Assembly: GCA_012931725.1 (NCBI GenBank)
Contig: CM022951.1
Coordinates: 19,358,624 to 19,422,623 of the forward strand
DNA: 64,000 nucleotides
Origin: Litsea cubeba
Taxonomy: Eukaryota > Streptophyta > Magnoliopsida > Laurales > Lauraceae
Direction: 5' to 3'
In this document: positions 10,883-22,302 of the stretch, piece after piece
Position numbering within the stretch: the first letter of the stretch is position 1
Layout of the letters: each line of letters opens with the position of its first letter
The notes under the pieces: generated by a model
What the model saw: only the letters and a program-made list of their open reading frames with translations
Told to the model about the DNA's origin: nothing
Databases searched by the model: none
Position numbers and translations under genes: made by a program

Positions 10883-12169
10883 TTTTATCAACCAGTAGGT
10901 TTCAGATTTCATTCAGCTAAGCTTGCCTTTCCATGCCACAAACAAGTCTTAGAGCAGAGAAAAAATCCACCTTTGTAATGATGACATTGACCTTAATGTA
11001 TCATGTATAACATTAACAAGTCCTGGTTCCTGGAAAAACAAGATCTAATCAATGTCTGTGATCCTTTTTTGTTGCATGAAAATTATATGTAAGATCCAAC
11101 ATTTATGTTCTTAAATTACATGTAACTTGGAAAAATGGTTATATATATAATATCATTAAGCCTTAAGCACATGTGCAAGCATGAATTTGTTTCTCCTCCT
11201 TGTTGTTCGTCAGGATGTGCTGTTCCCAAGGTGTTAGGGTAGCATTCGGCCATGAAAACTAGCCAAACCTTTTAATAACTTCTACACAAGAAAACTAGTG
11301 CGCACAAAGCCAATAACAGTCAGATGGGATAGGGCTATGATTATGATTGTTGATAGTAATGTCAACAACAAAAAAAAAAAAAAAAAAAAAGATCTCAATA
11401 AAAGGGATTTCTGAGTATTTTAAGTAAAGGAAGATTCATCCCTGTGGTAAACTCAGTTTGCAAGTATTAAAATCAAACTCTCCCTAAAGGGGAATGTAGT
11501 AGTTAGAAGTGGTGTAATAGATCTGGAAATGAAGTAGAATGTCCCTAAATAAGGATGAATGGAGAATTTTAACTTAGAAAGCCACCTAAGATCTAGGTAG
11601 ATGTGACAACCTAATGATGATGAGGATGATGCTGATAATCCCCAACCTTTCCGCTTATAAACAACCCAGATTTTTAGTGTCACATGGAATAGGAGACAGT
11701 GCTCTGGAGCTAAAAAATGCTAATCTGAACCTCTTTTTTCTTCTAAAACATCTAAATATATTATTAAAATGATTGTTACTCAGTTTTTTGGGTAAAGATA
11801 TTACTTAATTAATAAAGCAAGAATTGTACATTATTTGTTAGTCTTAATTCTGTATATTATGTTATTTAAAAACATGCTTTTCTTTAAATATTACTCAGGA
11901 TACATGAATCCTATGTTCTCGGATTTGCCGAATCAAAAAACTTATATCAGTGTCAGATTCAGATAAACATACAAACTAATGTAACATTGTGGGTGAAACA
12001 CAGAGAACCCAGTAGCTAGAGGATTTGCAGAAAGAAAAATGATATTCCAAGTTTTGTTGAATCCAATGAAGGGAAATACTTATCTATTTTCCTGTGGAGA
12101 AGCAGCTTTGGTTAGCATCATACAATTATAAAGGAACAGAGTGCTTGATACATGTTGAGAGAAACATAC
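10883..12169. other. No gene seen; AT-rich intergenic or intron-like
   Basis: Nothing recognisable except a poly-A run at 11,370-11,390. If the MFS-like exon on the right belongs to a once larger minus-strand gene, this could be former intron, but no further exon was found. Confidence 0.5.
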
Positions 12170-12245
12170 CAGTAAAGAAGCTTGAAATCCACTCTCTGCA
12201 AGATTGTTAAAGAATGCAACAATAGCTACTTGCAAAAATGTTGTG
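12170..12245 (-). pseudogene. Isolated MFS transporter exon (HIAT1/MEE15-like)
   Basis: On the minus strand a 76-bp segment reads TTFLQVAIVAFFNNLAESGFQ and continues ASLL. It is bounded by a good acceptor (ATCATGCAG) and a donor (CTG|GTATGTTTC). The sequence resembles the start of the C-terminal half of plant HIAT1-like major facilitator proteins, where a similar segment precedes a YFLKA.F.FNKNQ region. The following exon is not found in the window. I read it as a relic or captured exon; the family call rests on memory of that segment. Confidence 0.5.
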
Positions 12246-14599
12246 CTGCATGATAGTTTCATATTGAGACATCAGAATACCAATGGTTGACAATTGTGCA
12301 AAATGAAGGGTCATATAATTGCCTTGGTTTCAAATATTCAATAAAGGAAACTAGATAAACAGTTCAAGAAATAACGAACTGAACCATGAATAATGGATGA
12401 AAAGTAGGCTTTGCATTTAAAAGTTGATGTTAACTTCTTACTCCTTAAGAATTCTGAGAGCCTCAGAGGCATCAGTGCTTGAGCTTGGTTTTATAATATT
12501 GTTTTATAAATGGCATATGGCTCACTAAAAATACAGACTGCGACTCTTTTTCATTTGTTTCCTTCCAAACAATTTCTATCCATTATCAACTATGTAACGA
12601 GGATATCCTTTTTTTATGAAAGTTTTTCTGTCAATGTTGGACACGCACACACTTTGGAAGTTCTTACAGAGACTTTGAGAAAATATAGTTAACTAATGTT
12701 CTTTTATTTTACTAGCATTTATAAACTATTTATACAGCTTTATGTATTTCTTTTCTATATAAACATTTTCTATGCCTATAACTGCGGCATGCTTAATTTT
12801 ATATATTTCAATATGTTCTGATTGATGTTTCTGTGTCTTGGTCTTATTGAATCACCATATCTAGTGCCTCATATATTGGACTTACTGTTATATGATGGTA
12901 CAGGGGCTTGAGACTCAGAAAACCCTGTCCAAAAGGAGAGGCCTGAACACCTTCCAATAATGATGCCCTGGTCTGTATCGAAGTTACATAGAACATGAGC
13001 AGGATGCTTGACATAATGAGCAGAGCTTGGAATGGAAGTCAAGTCAAGTCAAAATCGTTCCAAATATGTAATTAGAAGTGGTACAGTAAATATATTTGTC
13101 ATAACTAAATCTCATTGAAAGAATCTCCAACCAAATTTAGATAATGGATGACCAGTATACTTTATACCTGCAATAAATGATTGCAAGTGGAAGACCTTTT
13201 GAGCTAATTGGAGCAAATAACAGCTCCAAATCTGATGGAAATATACATTTTTATGTTTCTAGGGTATTTTAGATGTAGAAAAAACTATAGAATGTGATAG
13301 AGTGGATGAGAAAAATTGAGTTAAGGTTAAATAGTTACTACTAGGTATTGATAATAGCCATGGTTGAAAACACTACAAAACCATTGCTTTTAAATCCCAC
13401 CCAAAATGAATTGACTATCCTTGTTGATTCTTTATCTGATCTCCCTATTTATCTTGCTCTCGAGCCTTACAAAGCAATTCATTCACTAATTCCAAGTATT
13501 CCCCAAACACAAAAGGCAGTTCTAAGGACTTCTTGTAGTTACGTCTTCCCCAGCTGAAAAACTATCAAAGACCAGCCTCTTGCTCCTCAATGGATATATT
13601 TCTAAACCTTTAAATGACAAGGGATTTATCTGCACGAAAGAAGATGGCTACTTGTTCTGCAGGCATTTGATTGTCATGTCCAATCTTCAGGGCTATAACT
13701 TACAATCCAACATGAAAGCATGAATATGGTGCGTGGTTGGGTAATGTGACCCTGTGTTTTCTGAATATTATCGTCATATACATGTATGGATGCATGCATA
13801 CTGGTTTGATAATATATATTTCTATAATGGAAAAGGAAAGAGCTAGATGTTCTTTCAAATTGTACACACACAAGTACCAAAGGATAACAGGTAGTAAAGC
13901 CATGATGATCCAAGGAAAAACGTACAGCCCTAAGTCCATTAATGAGGAGCTTTTCATTTTTAATCAGTAAAGACAAACTCTAGCCCCAAAGAGTTGAGAT
14001 CCTTGTTTACCAGGTCAGAGTTAATCAACTGTCAATATCTAGTATCATGAGCACCTTGGTTGTGCCACTGTTGAATCAACAGACATAAAATGACGATCGA
14101 TAACACGATCATCAAATATTTAGATGCTTATGCTCAACAATCTGTTTTTTTAGGGAAAGATGGATCATAATTATCCACAAAAGCTGGAGGACATTTTTGT
14201 AAGCTATTTCCACCGAAATAATGCGATCATTGCATCTTCTATAATTGTGTCTTGTGACCATAGATAATCCACTCACAGGAAACTGTTTATTGGAAGCACA
14301 GTTTGGAATACTTCTGGACTATTTTTCTAATTCAGTGTTCTTCCTATAAAAAAACTAGTTGATCTAACCTACAACGGAAACAAATGTCCCAGATATCAGT
14401 TAACAGCAAGCATTCTACTTGAACTGTTGTGTTCCCTTGTGCCCTCTCAAATAATTGAACAGCTCAAAATAGAATCATACATTCAACCACAGACACAAAC
14501 AGCTTTACTAACTAAAAATCTAGAGCATTTGAAGAAAACTAGATTCACTCAAAAAGTAACTAACTTGTTTGGAACTGAAAAATAAACTTTGAATAATTC
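12246..14599. other. No gene seen; AT-rich
   Basis: Several short open frames exist, but none shows domain-like composition or shared structure with another copy. No repeat ends were recognised. Confidence 0.5.
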
Positions 14600-15065
14600 T
14601 GTGAGTTTAGAGAATTCCTTTTTTTGATTGTTTCTTGTCATTTGAGAAGAAGCCCGAATTATAATTATGGACACGACTAATTTTAAAGTGAGGATACTAG
14701 ATCGACCTAGTGGATACTACAGAGCAACTCTATCTTTGTGGTGGTGTGGGAAGAGGCTTGTGGGAATTCTATTCAGTTTATCAGAAACCTGCTCATCATA
14801 ATTTTCTTCAATTTGGTTCTGTGGTACTTCAAACTTGGAGACAAATATGAGTTATGAGTGGAATGAGGATAGTAACTGTTGCTTACTTTAAAGGGGACTC
14901 TATTGTGACACTTAAGGGGCTCTTGAAACTAAAATGTACTTAACATGATATCCTTGTTATATGGTCATCTTGTGTTGTGATTAGCTTTGGAGCAAATTGT
15001 ACCTAGATATGTTGTTCGCCTTTTATATCTCCTTCATCTGTCATGATGGCATTACTAACCGATAG
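14600..15065 (+). repeat. Dispersed repeat R1, fullest copy
   Basis: It starts near TTAGAGAATTCC and continues through TGTCATTTGAGAAGAAGC, the GATACTACAGAGCAACTCTATCT segment, AAAGGGGACT and GATGGCATTACTA. The copy at 50,385-52,860 is split by a LINE, and the copy at 4,578 keeps only the 3' part. It contains an extra stretch (about 14,750-14,880) absent from the split copy. No coding frame is conserved. Confidence 0.65.
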
Positions 15066-17692
15066 TCACTGTAATATTAAGAAAAGTCTCACATCCCACA
15101 TCGTCCAAGTAATAGGTTTGACATGGTTTTATATACCTATTCGGCCTTACACCTATTAACTTAAGCTTGTGGGTTGGTAAATGAAAGGACTTGATATGCA
15201 GTGGTGCATTAGTCCCACATCGCGTTGATATACCATGAGGGGTGAAAGATTTGGTGATGTACTTGTGGGGTAGTAATTTTGTTTTCATGACATGATGTAA
15301 GCTTTTATGTATCCATTGAAACAGAGTGCCTAAAAAGGTCTGCGGGGGATTCATAATTACTCAAGCTAGTTTCACATCTAAACTAGCTTGAGCACCGTGT
15401 TTAAAGCACTGACATATAAATATATTTTATGTGACATTGATCAAGTTTTTTATGCACGATAAATCTTATTGATGGGTCTAATTCCAATTGGATAAGTCTA
15501 AAAGTAGGCTCTATTTATGGGGTATGAGTCAAAAAGTAGGCCTTATTTATAAACTAAAAACAATAAAATAGAAAAGGTGCATAATTCTCGAGCTTATTTT
15601 GGTTAAAGTAAAAGTTACTTAATCATGGAGTATATTGATCATAACTTTAAATGGTCAAGAGAAATGGATACGAGTGTTTGTGCTATCAAAAAAGTGGAGT
15701 TTGGTCAAACCAGCACCTAGAGTATATAATATAAAATAATATTTTAAAATGATCACAATCATTCATATTTGTAGATAAATTACAAAAAAAAAATATGTTG
15801 ATTTGAAATTTATCACAATCATTCCATTTGAGATATTGTTTATGCTTGGTCAATCGAATGGTAGTACATAAATCCATAAAAAAAAGTCAAGTATAAATAC
15901 AATTGGGTCAATTGCAATGGATTGGTCCCAGGTTATTTTCGTGTAGAACCTGATAAATAACTATCACAAGATTACTAAAAAATTATAAATAAAAATAAAA
16001 TTGGGTTGATGGCATCAGGTCAGGTATGGATCAGGAGTGGGTCACCTTCCTATGAAATTACAGTGAGTCAAATTTTATAGACTCTATTAAGTCGTGATAA
16101 TTAATAAATGAGTTCTCATTGATACAATTACTATATTACCATTATTGGTGAAAGTTTTGGAACATTTGGTAAGAGTAGCAATTTTGATCCAACCCACTAA
16201 CCTAATTTGAACCCATTTGGTGATTCAAAGTTAAAGTTGATCCTTCTTAATTTCTTGTAGGTTTGAGTTACTATTTCTGACCTAATTAGATTGGAGTTAA
16301 GCCAATACGTGATATTTGACCTCCGAATCCAACTTAATTTGCCTCATTCCTTTACCCTCTTACAACTCAACTTGACTGTGACTTAGCTTACTATTATAAC
16401 TTCAAAGGTGGGTTTATATTGACATCTTTATCCTAAGAAATTAATGGGTAAAGTTCAGGTTGAGCACAAGCACACTACTGTGTAGTATTTCATTCATTCA
16501 ATTATATCTCCCTATCCTCAAATTATTTTTTTCTATTAACACTTGTTATCATCTCTTTAGGGTGACAATTTAGATGAGTGATATTTGGAATCAAATTATT
16601 ATTTTTCTATTAACACTTGTTATCATCACTTAGTGTGAGAATTTAGATGAGTGGCTACTTGGAATCGAGCTTTCTTTATAGGAATTGGATCGATCTTATC
16701 AATCATGCTTCCTATCTTTAAACTATCATTTTTTTCTCCATGATATTTGTTATCATCTTTTTTGTGTGATAGTTTAGATGAGTGATATTTAGAGTCACAA
16801 CTTTATTTTTTACAATGATTGAATAGATGACACTTGTCAATCATCTATTATTCCTTTAGCTTTTAAATATGACATGTTCTTCCATTTCAATTAAACACTC
16901 ATCTTCATATCAAAACATACATGAAATCTTTAACCATTTTCATTTCAAAGGTTTCACTTCCACTTATGCATTTTATTCGTGTGTTTTCTATGTATATATA
17001 CTAATAAAATAATATATCATATATTCATATGTAATAGAAAAGAGAAATTTATGATTTTCTTATATTTTTTTTATCAATTTAGCTTCATTCATAAACCTAG
17101 ATCCAAGTCAAAGTGCAGTAATTTCCTTTAAACAAGAGGGACTTAGGGCAGCTCCATTTCCCAAACTAGTAGATTAAAAGTTGAACAAGAATACAAATGT
17201 GGCCTTAGACACTTTTAGATGGAAATATTTTTGAAAAGGATTATTTTAGGTATAAAAAATATTTAATTATATTAGTTGTTTTCAATTTTATTTTTTTGTT
17301 TTGGTTTATACTTATACTATTTTGAATTTTTTCCATATTTTTTTAAACATCCCCCATAACTTTGATAGTCCATTTAAAAAATAAATTATAAAATTATTTA
17401 TCAATTTATTATTCTAAATTGCATTTATAAATCTTTATCGAAAATGGTTGGCATAGGACAAAGGTATGTCAATTTAAAAAAAAAATTATTTAACTTAATC
17501 TACTCGCGTTTTCTTATTTTTTTTATTGCTTCGTTAGTAAACATCATTTTATCTCATCAATTGAAAAATTCATTGAAGGATGTGGAAAGAGAAGCTTGGG
17601 ATGTGGCATTAGCAGGTCTCTACTACTTGTAAAACCCCATACACCTTCTCAATAACCTAAAATTCTTCTCCTCTCCCCTTCACTTCATCTCA
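15066..17692. other. No gene; AT-rich with a possible small insertion near 15,075-15,300
   Basis: CTCACATCCCACATCG and AGTCCCACATCGCG at 15,088 and 15,210 are motifs common in plant repeats. They lie where R1 copy 1 has unrelated DNA, so this part may be a small insertion. The rest is AT-rich with no credible frame. The last 50 bases are pyrimidine-rich and may belong to the LTR-B leader into which solo LTR A inserted. Confidence 0.45.
16490..16830. repeat. Degenerate tandem repeat
   Basis: The pattern TTTCT...ACTTGTTATCATC followed by TTTAGATGAGTG.. occurs three times, near 16,530, 16,605 and 16,735, with drift and variable spacing. It has no coding content. Confidence 0.7.
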
Positions 17693-20496
17693 TGTGACAC
17701 CCCAGACCCGCCTTAATTGCGATAAATAGATAATTCATTGAGATTAGTTGCTTAATTGGATGTTTTGAATTTATTTGAACTTGATTAGGTAGAATTAGTT
17801 AGGTTGACCATTGACTAGATAGATTATGAACTTTTGGAGTGTTTTGAATTTTATGTCTGTCTTTAAGATTTTTGTGGTTTTTGGGAGCATTGCATGGTGC
17901 ATATCATGGACTTTGATTTTCATGTTTTGACCCAAGCAATTCGGATCCATTCAGGCCCAGTTCTCCAACCAAAAGCCCCAGTTTGATATTGACCTCTTGA
18001 ACCCTGGACTTGCATGCAACATGTAGAAAAAATCCCATTTTCAAAATGACCAAACCCTTTCAACGATTCCTTTCGCTCTCTCATTGCCAAGCTAAAGCCC
18101 TCCTTTCCATTTCCACCCTTCTTCATCTCTTCCTCTCAATCCCTTTATGCTAATTTCGAGAGTGCATGTGAGAGATTCAGCTACAGCTCTTCCATCTTCA
18201 TCTTCTCAAGTCTTCTCCTTCCCCAACTCTTCCCCATCTTCTACATTGGTAAGTATTTCCTCAATTTTGTCTGTCTCTTACTTCTTATCAGTTGTAGGAA
18301 GTCTATTTCAACCATTGTAGGGTCATCTCTTGACTTGTACATTTGGGGTTTTTAGGTTTGAGAGCTTGTTTGGGCAATAGAGCTTCATTTAGCTGGATTT
18401 TAGCTCCAAGCACTTAAGGCAAGTAAAACAAGTTTATATTTTGTACATGCACTTCATTTTTATGATTCTTTATATGATTCATGTTTTAGAAACCCCATTT
18501 CAGCTCATATGTTAAATTGTTTCTCATCTTGTTAATTGCCCGATTTGTTTCTTATTTTGTTAATGGGTTTAGCAATAAGTTAATTTTTGGATTTTGTTTT
18601 GGTTGGGGATGTTGCATGGTGGTTTGGAGTTAGCATTGGAGGCTCATCTTGTGTAGGAAAATTCCTTATGGAAGGGTTGGGTGTAATGGAGCTTGAAAAT
18701 CACCTAAACAGAGTCATTTTGGGTTCAGTTCGCGTGCCGGCGGTTAGCCTCCAAATCCATGGTTACAAAAACAGAATGTACACTTTTTATCAGTCTGTTC
18801 ATGGTCACCTTGCGGCTAGCCTCCAACTGGGCCCCTTTTCTTACTAGAAACTTCCAACGGCCATTACTTTTTATCCATACGTCCGATTTTGGAGGTGTAC
18901 GTACCGTTGGAAAGCTCTTGAAACATAGAAATTAAATGGTCCATACACATTATTGATTAGAGGCTGGGAGAGAAAGGGGTCATTTGGTTTAAAATCTTGG
19001 TAAACCGGAATGTACCGCGAGTTGAGGGAAGAACCACAGGAGGTTAGATGGTTTTGGCCTAGTAGGTGGACCTTAAGGATGGATCACTTAAACCCTCATC
19101 GTGCCAAATGGACTTGTAATTCATGTGGGTGCTGTGTGATCTACCGTGCACCCACAAGGGGTTCGTGTTCTTCATATTTAGGATCCGAACCAAATGTGTT
19201 ATATTAAGGGATTCGGCGTCCACATTACGGTTCCTTTGTAGCCCAATAACACAAGAATCCTTAGTACTACATCGAGTTGGACGGTGAAGACCACGAGTAT
19301 TCCCAAGACCGTAGGCTTGGCTTGATTCATATCTTGATTCCGTATATGATCTATATGCATTCATTTGTATTTCGTCTCCAGTATTCTCATATGACTTGTT
19401 CATACTTCTATTTAGTTCATGTATATCTTTTTAAGCGCTTGTTTATGTTTATATCCACTTCCATTTATGCTCAGTTATACTTATGATAAATTTTGATAAT
19501 GTACCACATGATATGATCTATTTTTTGTACTATGTTATGTTATTTTGTACACTTCATTCCATGAGTTGGCACCACTTGTCTTCAACCCTATCAAAGTCGG
19601 ATCCGGCTTAGTGTGGGTTTGATTATATTTCTGGCCCTCCCTGGATGGGATTATGTTATGAGGGTTGACCGGTACCCTAGGTCCACGATGGAGAGTTTTA
19701 GGCTCTTTGTCTCATAATGGCACCACTCTGTTTGTTCTGTATTCTGCTCTCACTTTATATTCATGTTTACAAGATTAACTTGAGAGAGTCTAGCTAATGT
19801 GGATGTGCCATCTAGTTTTGTTATTTATGCGTATATGTCATTTATGATTCGTATGTCTCATGCTTACTCATGCATAGACTGCCTTGTGTACACACTTTGA
19901 CTTCATAGAATCTATATCTGTCCAGCTATTCATTTGCCAAATGTTACATTATATATTTTGTTTACATTGCTTAGCCTAGTCTAATAATGCTACACTTGGC
20001 GTTACAGATGAGTATCTCGATGCCACAGCCCGGGAGATCAATGAGGATGAGGAATCTCCTCAACGCATAGCTGAATGGACTTCAGATGATGTCTTCTAGA
20101 CATCTACTTGCTGAGTTTTGGATGTCAAACAACCCATGGATCGTGGCTTGGATTGTCATATCTTTTGCTATCAATTATGGACTTATTTATATTATGTCTT
20201 GTAAACCTTAACTTACTTCTTTTGCTCTATCTAAAACTTGAACCTTTAATTTATGCTCACGAACTTTTACGCTCTATGTCTTGATGGATATGATATTGTT
20301 GTATTATGAATGTATATCTATTGGACAAGATTATACATGTGAAAAATATAGGTTTTTGGAAATTTGAACCTCACACGTGATATTTTATGGGTGAATCCCA
20401 TTCGTGGGGATGGAATGTCAACGAGTTTGACTCGAATCCCCATGCGAGCATACATCACGCCTCGAGATGAGTGTATCTCCGGCTCGGGGTGTGATA
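17693..20496 (+). mobile_element. Solo LTR, family A (Del/Tekay-like), 2.8 kb
   Basis: It begins TGTGACACCCCAGACCCGCC and ends GGCTCGGGGTGTGATA, the last dinucleotide drifted from CA. Flanks TCTCA (17,688-17,692) and TCTCC (20,497-20,501) are a near-match 5-bp TSD. The 3' half matches window positions 1-1,679. No PBS, gag or pol follows, so unequal recombination between LTRs probably removed the internal part. A pyrimidine-rich leader (18,100-18,250) ends in a donor-like TTGGTAAGT. It sits inside pyrimidine-rich DNA that looks like the leader of LTR family B. Confidence 0.85.
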
Positions 20497-21791
20497 TCTC
20501 CTCTCCTCTCACCTCTACTCTCTACTTCTCCTCCTTCTCCTCATGACCTCCAAGGTTCCCAATCTCATTCCAAGGTTGTCCAAGCTCTCAAGACATCCCC
20601 CACACTCTCCTTCATCATCCTCTTTCCTCATTTTCATCTCTAGGTTAGCACAGTCTTCCCCAAACTCAAGTAGTTTCACTTTTATTCTATAGTAGGATCA
20701 TGTATTCATGATTTAGTGCATTTTTCTTCTCTTTTGGCATGTAGAAGGGTGGTTCCTAACTTGGTTTGAAGTGGGGTGGTGTTAAAGAGTAAGGATTGGA
20801 AAACCCTAGCCACAAAGAAAAGGGAGGGGGTGGGGGGTGCAACTAAGCTAAGGCAAATCAATAAGTATGGATCACATGATGTATATACCATGGTTTTAAG
20901 TCCAGTGCCGATCTTTGTGCCGTTAGAACCGTGATGAGTTGGTACCATCTGTGCCAGTCCAAGTAAGGCCTTTATAGCCACGTTGGTTAGAAAAGTGTCA
21001 AAAATTTTAGAAGAATCTTCAAAATAATATAAAACAAAAGTAAGCTAGTGAAAATGTGAGAATTGAGCTATTTAACAAGTATTCAATCTAAATATAGTGA
21101 TGCTTATTGTGACTGAGTGTTGAGTATTTGAAGGTGTAATGAGTTTTTTAAGGATAATTTGGTCAAAAAAAAAAAAAAAAACTTGAAAGACTTCCTTTGA
21201 ATGTGAATTAGAAAATATTTAATATTGAGCCATTCAAATAATCTGCTGGCCTTTAGTTTTGGGTCCTCCAAATTTAATTGACAATTATTTTTTTTAACTC
21301 AAGGGATAAGCTATTTAAATATTTTCAATGATGAATTTGTAAAAAAAAGTGGTGGAACTCATGAACAATCCTATATTGTAGAAAAAACAAGAAAGAAAAG
21401 ATATATTAGTTTAAAAATAAACTCCCAGCCCAGGATTTGAGCTCAATCACTGAAAAAACCCCATCCCTAGCGCCTCAGGCAGTTGAGCTATGACATGTTC
21501 TAAGCAATTACATGCAATATATAATACATATTTTAAATTTTATTCCGGTATAGCCCCTTAGTACTTGTGCTGGTGCCCGACTCAACCCAGTGCCGACTGG
21601 AATTTAATTCCATGGTACATGTTTTACTGTTTGATTCTATGGCTATAATGATGATAGTCACCCATTTTATAAGTTCATTTATGGTGTGCTGGTTGGTAGG
21701 AGAGGTTTGTGGTGTGTTAATGGTGGATGAATTAATGGGCCTTATATTGATGGAAAGATGTATGGTATAGGGACCTTGGACTGCCATTAGT
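20497..21791 (+). mobile_element. Long LTR family B, copy 1, left segment (interrupted)
   Basis: 20,520-20,880 matches 27,660-28,000 (leader, donor-like AGGTTAGC / AGGTAAGC, acceptor-like GGCATGTAG, then ACTTGGTTTGAAGTGGGG). Homology resumes at 21,640-21,740 against about 28,080-28,140 (TTAATGGTGGAT). Between them lies a 715-bp insertion. The segment is inferred to be the left part of a Del/Tekay-like LTR continuing at 25,560. Confidence 0.65.
20895..21609. mobile_element. Insertion in LTR B, possibly hAT-like
   Basis: The insert is flanked by CCATGGT on both sides (20,888-20,894 and 21,610-21,616), and the second LTR-B copy lacks it. The ends show a weak inverted similarity (TTAAGTCCAGT against TTAAATTCCAGT on the other strand). 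A 7-8 bp duplication would suit hAT-type transposition. No transposase is present. Its minus strand near 21,425-21,500 has a B-box-like GAGCTCAAATCC, which may be chance. Confidence 0.5.
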
Positions 21792-21827
21792 AGGTGGCAG
21801 AACTAAGGAGGGATGAAGTGGCCATGC

Positions 21828-21828
<1 letters not shown>

Positions 21829-21867
<39 letters not shown>
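21829..21867 (+). repeat. Poly-C tract of 39 bases
   Basis: An uninterrupted C run. Two more long C runs occur on the plus strand inside LINEs (39,897-39,948 and 54,518-54,542). Confidence 0.95.
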
Positions 21868-22147
21868 ACACAACCTAAAATTACAAAAAACCGCTAAACT
21901 TTATAGAGAATTTTAGAATCTTCTTACAATATTGGCCCCTCCAAGAAATTTTTATTTTGAGTGCTGCTATTGGCACACAAAATTCTTCTTTTCAAACACA
22001 AGGATTTTTTTGTTCTTATTACATTTTTACCCTTTATGAAATGACTAAAATAGCCATTATCCCACAAAAACTCAAATCAGATTTTCTTTTCACACATAAT
22101 CTCCATTCTTCTTCCCTAAAGAGCTTCTCCCACCTCACTCTCCACTT

Positions 22148-22275
22148 CTCACTCTCCACTTCCTTCATCTTCCTTAGGCATCTCATCTTGATCACTCACA
22201 TTGTTGCATTTTCTTTTTCTGGGCAGCCTATCTCACTCTCCACTTCCTTCATCTTCCTTGGGCAACTCATCTTTC
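22148..22275 (+). repeat. 84-bp period duplication in the MULE leader
   Basis: CTCACTCTCCACTTCCTTCA occurs at 22,148 and 22,232, followed by TCTTCCTT(A/G)GGCA. It lies just upstream of the transposase ATG and may be promoter or leader sequence. Confidence 0.8.
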
Positions 22276-22302
22276 ATCCACATTCCTCCATTTCATTGTG
22301 CA

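Noticed and set aside
1..20496. LTR A at the window start and solo LTR A as the two LTRs of one 20 kb element
   Set aside because: The left element is truncated in the RT, a host gene and unrelated repeats lie between, and the right copy has its own near-match TSD.
21425..21500. tRNA-like or SINE-like sequence on the minus strand (TAGCTCAACTGCCTGAGG, GAGCTCAAATCC)
   Set aside because: A- and B-box-like words are present, but no cloverleaf or SINE structure could be seen, so I do not call it.
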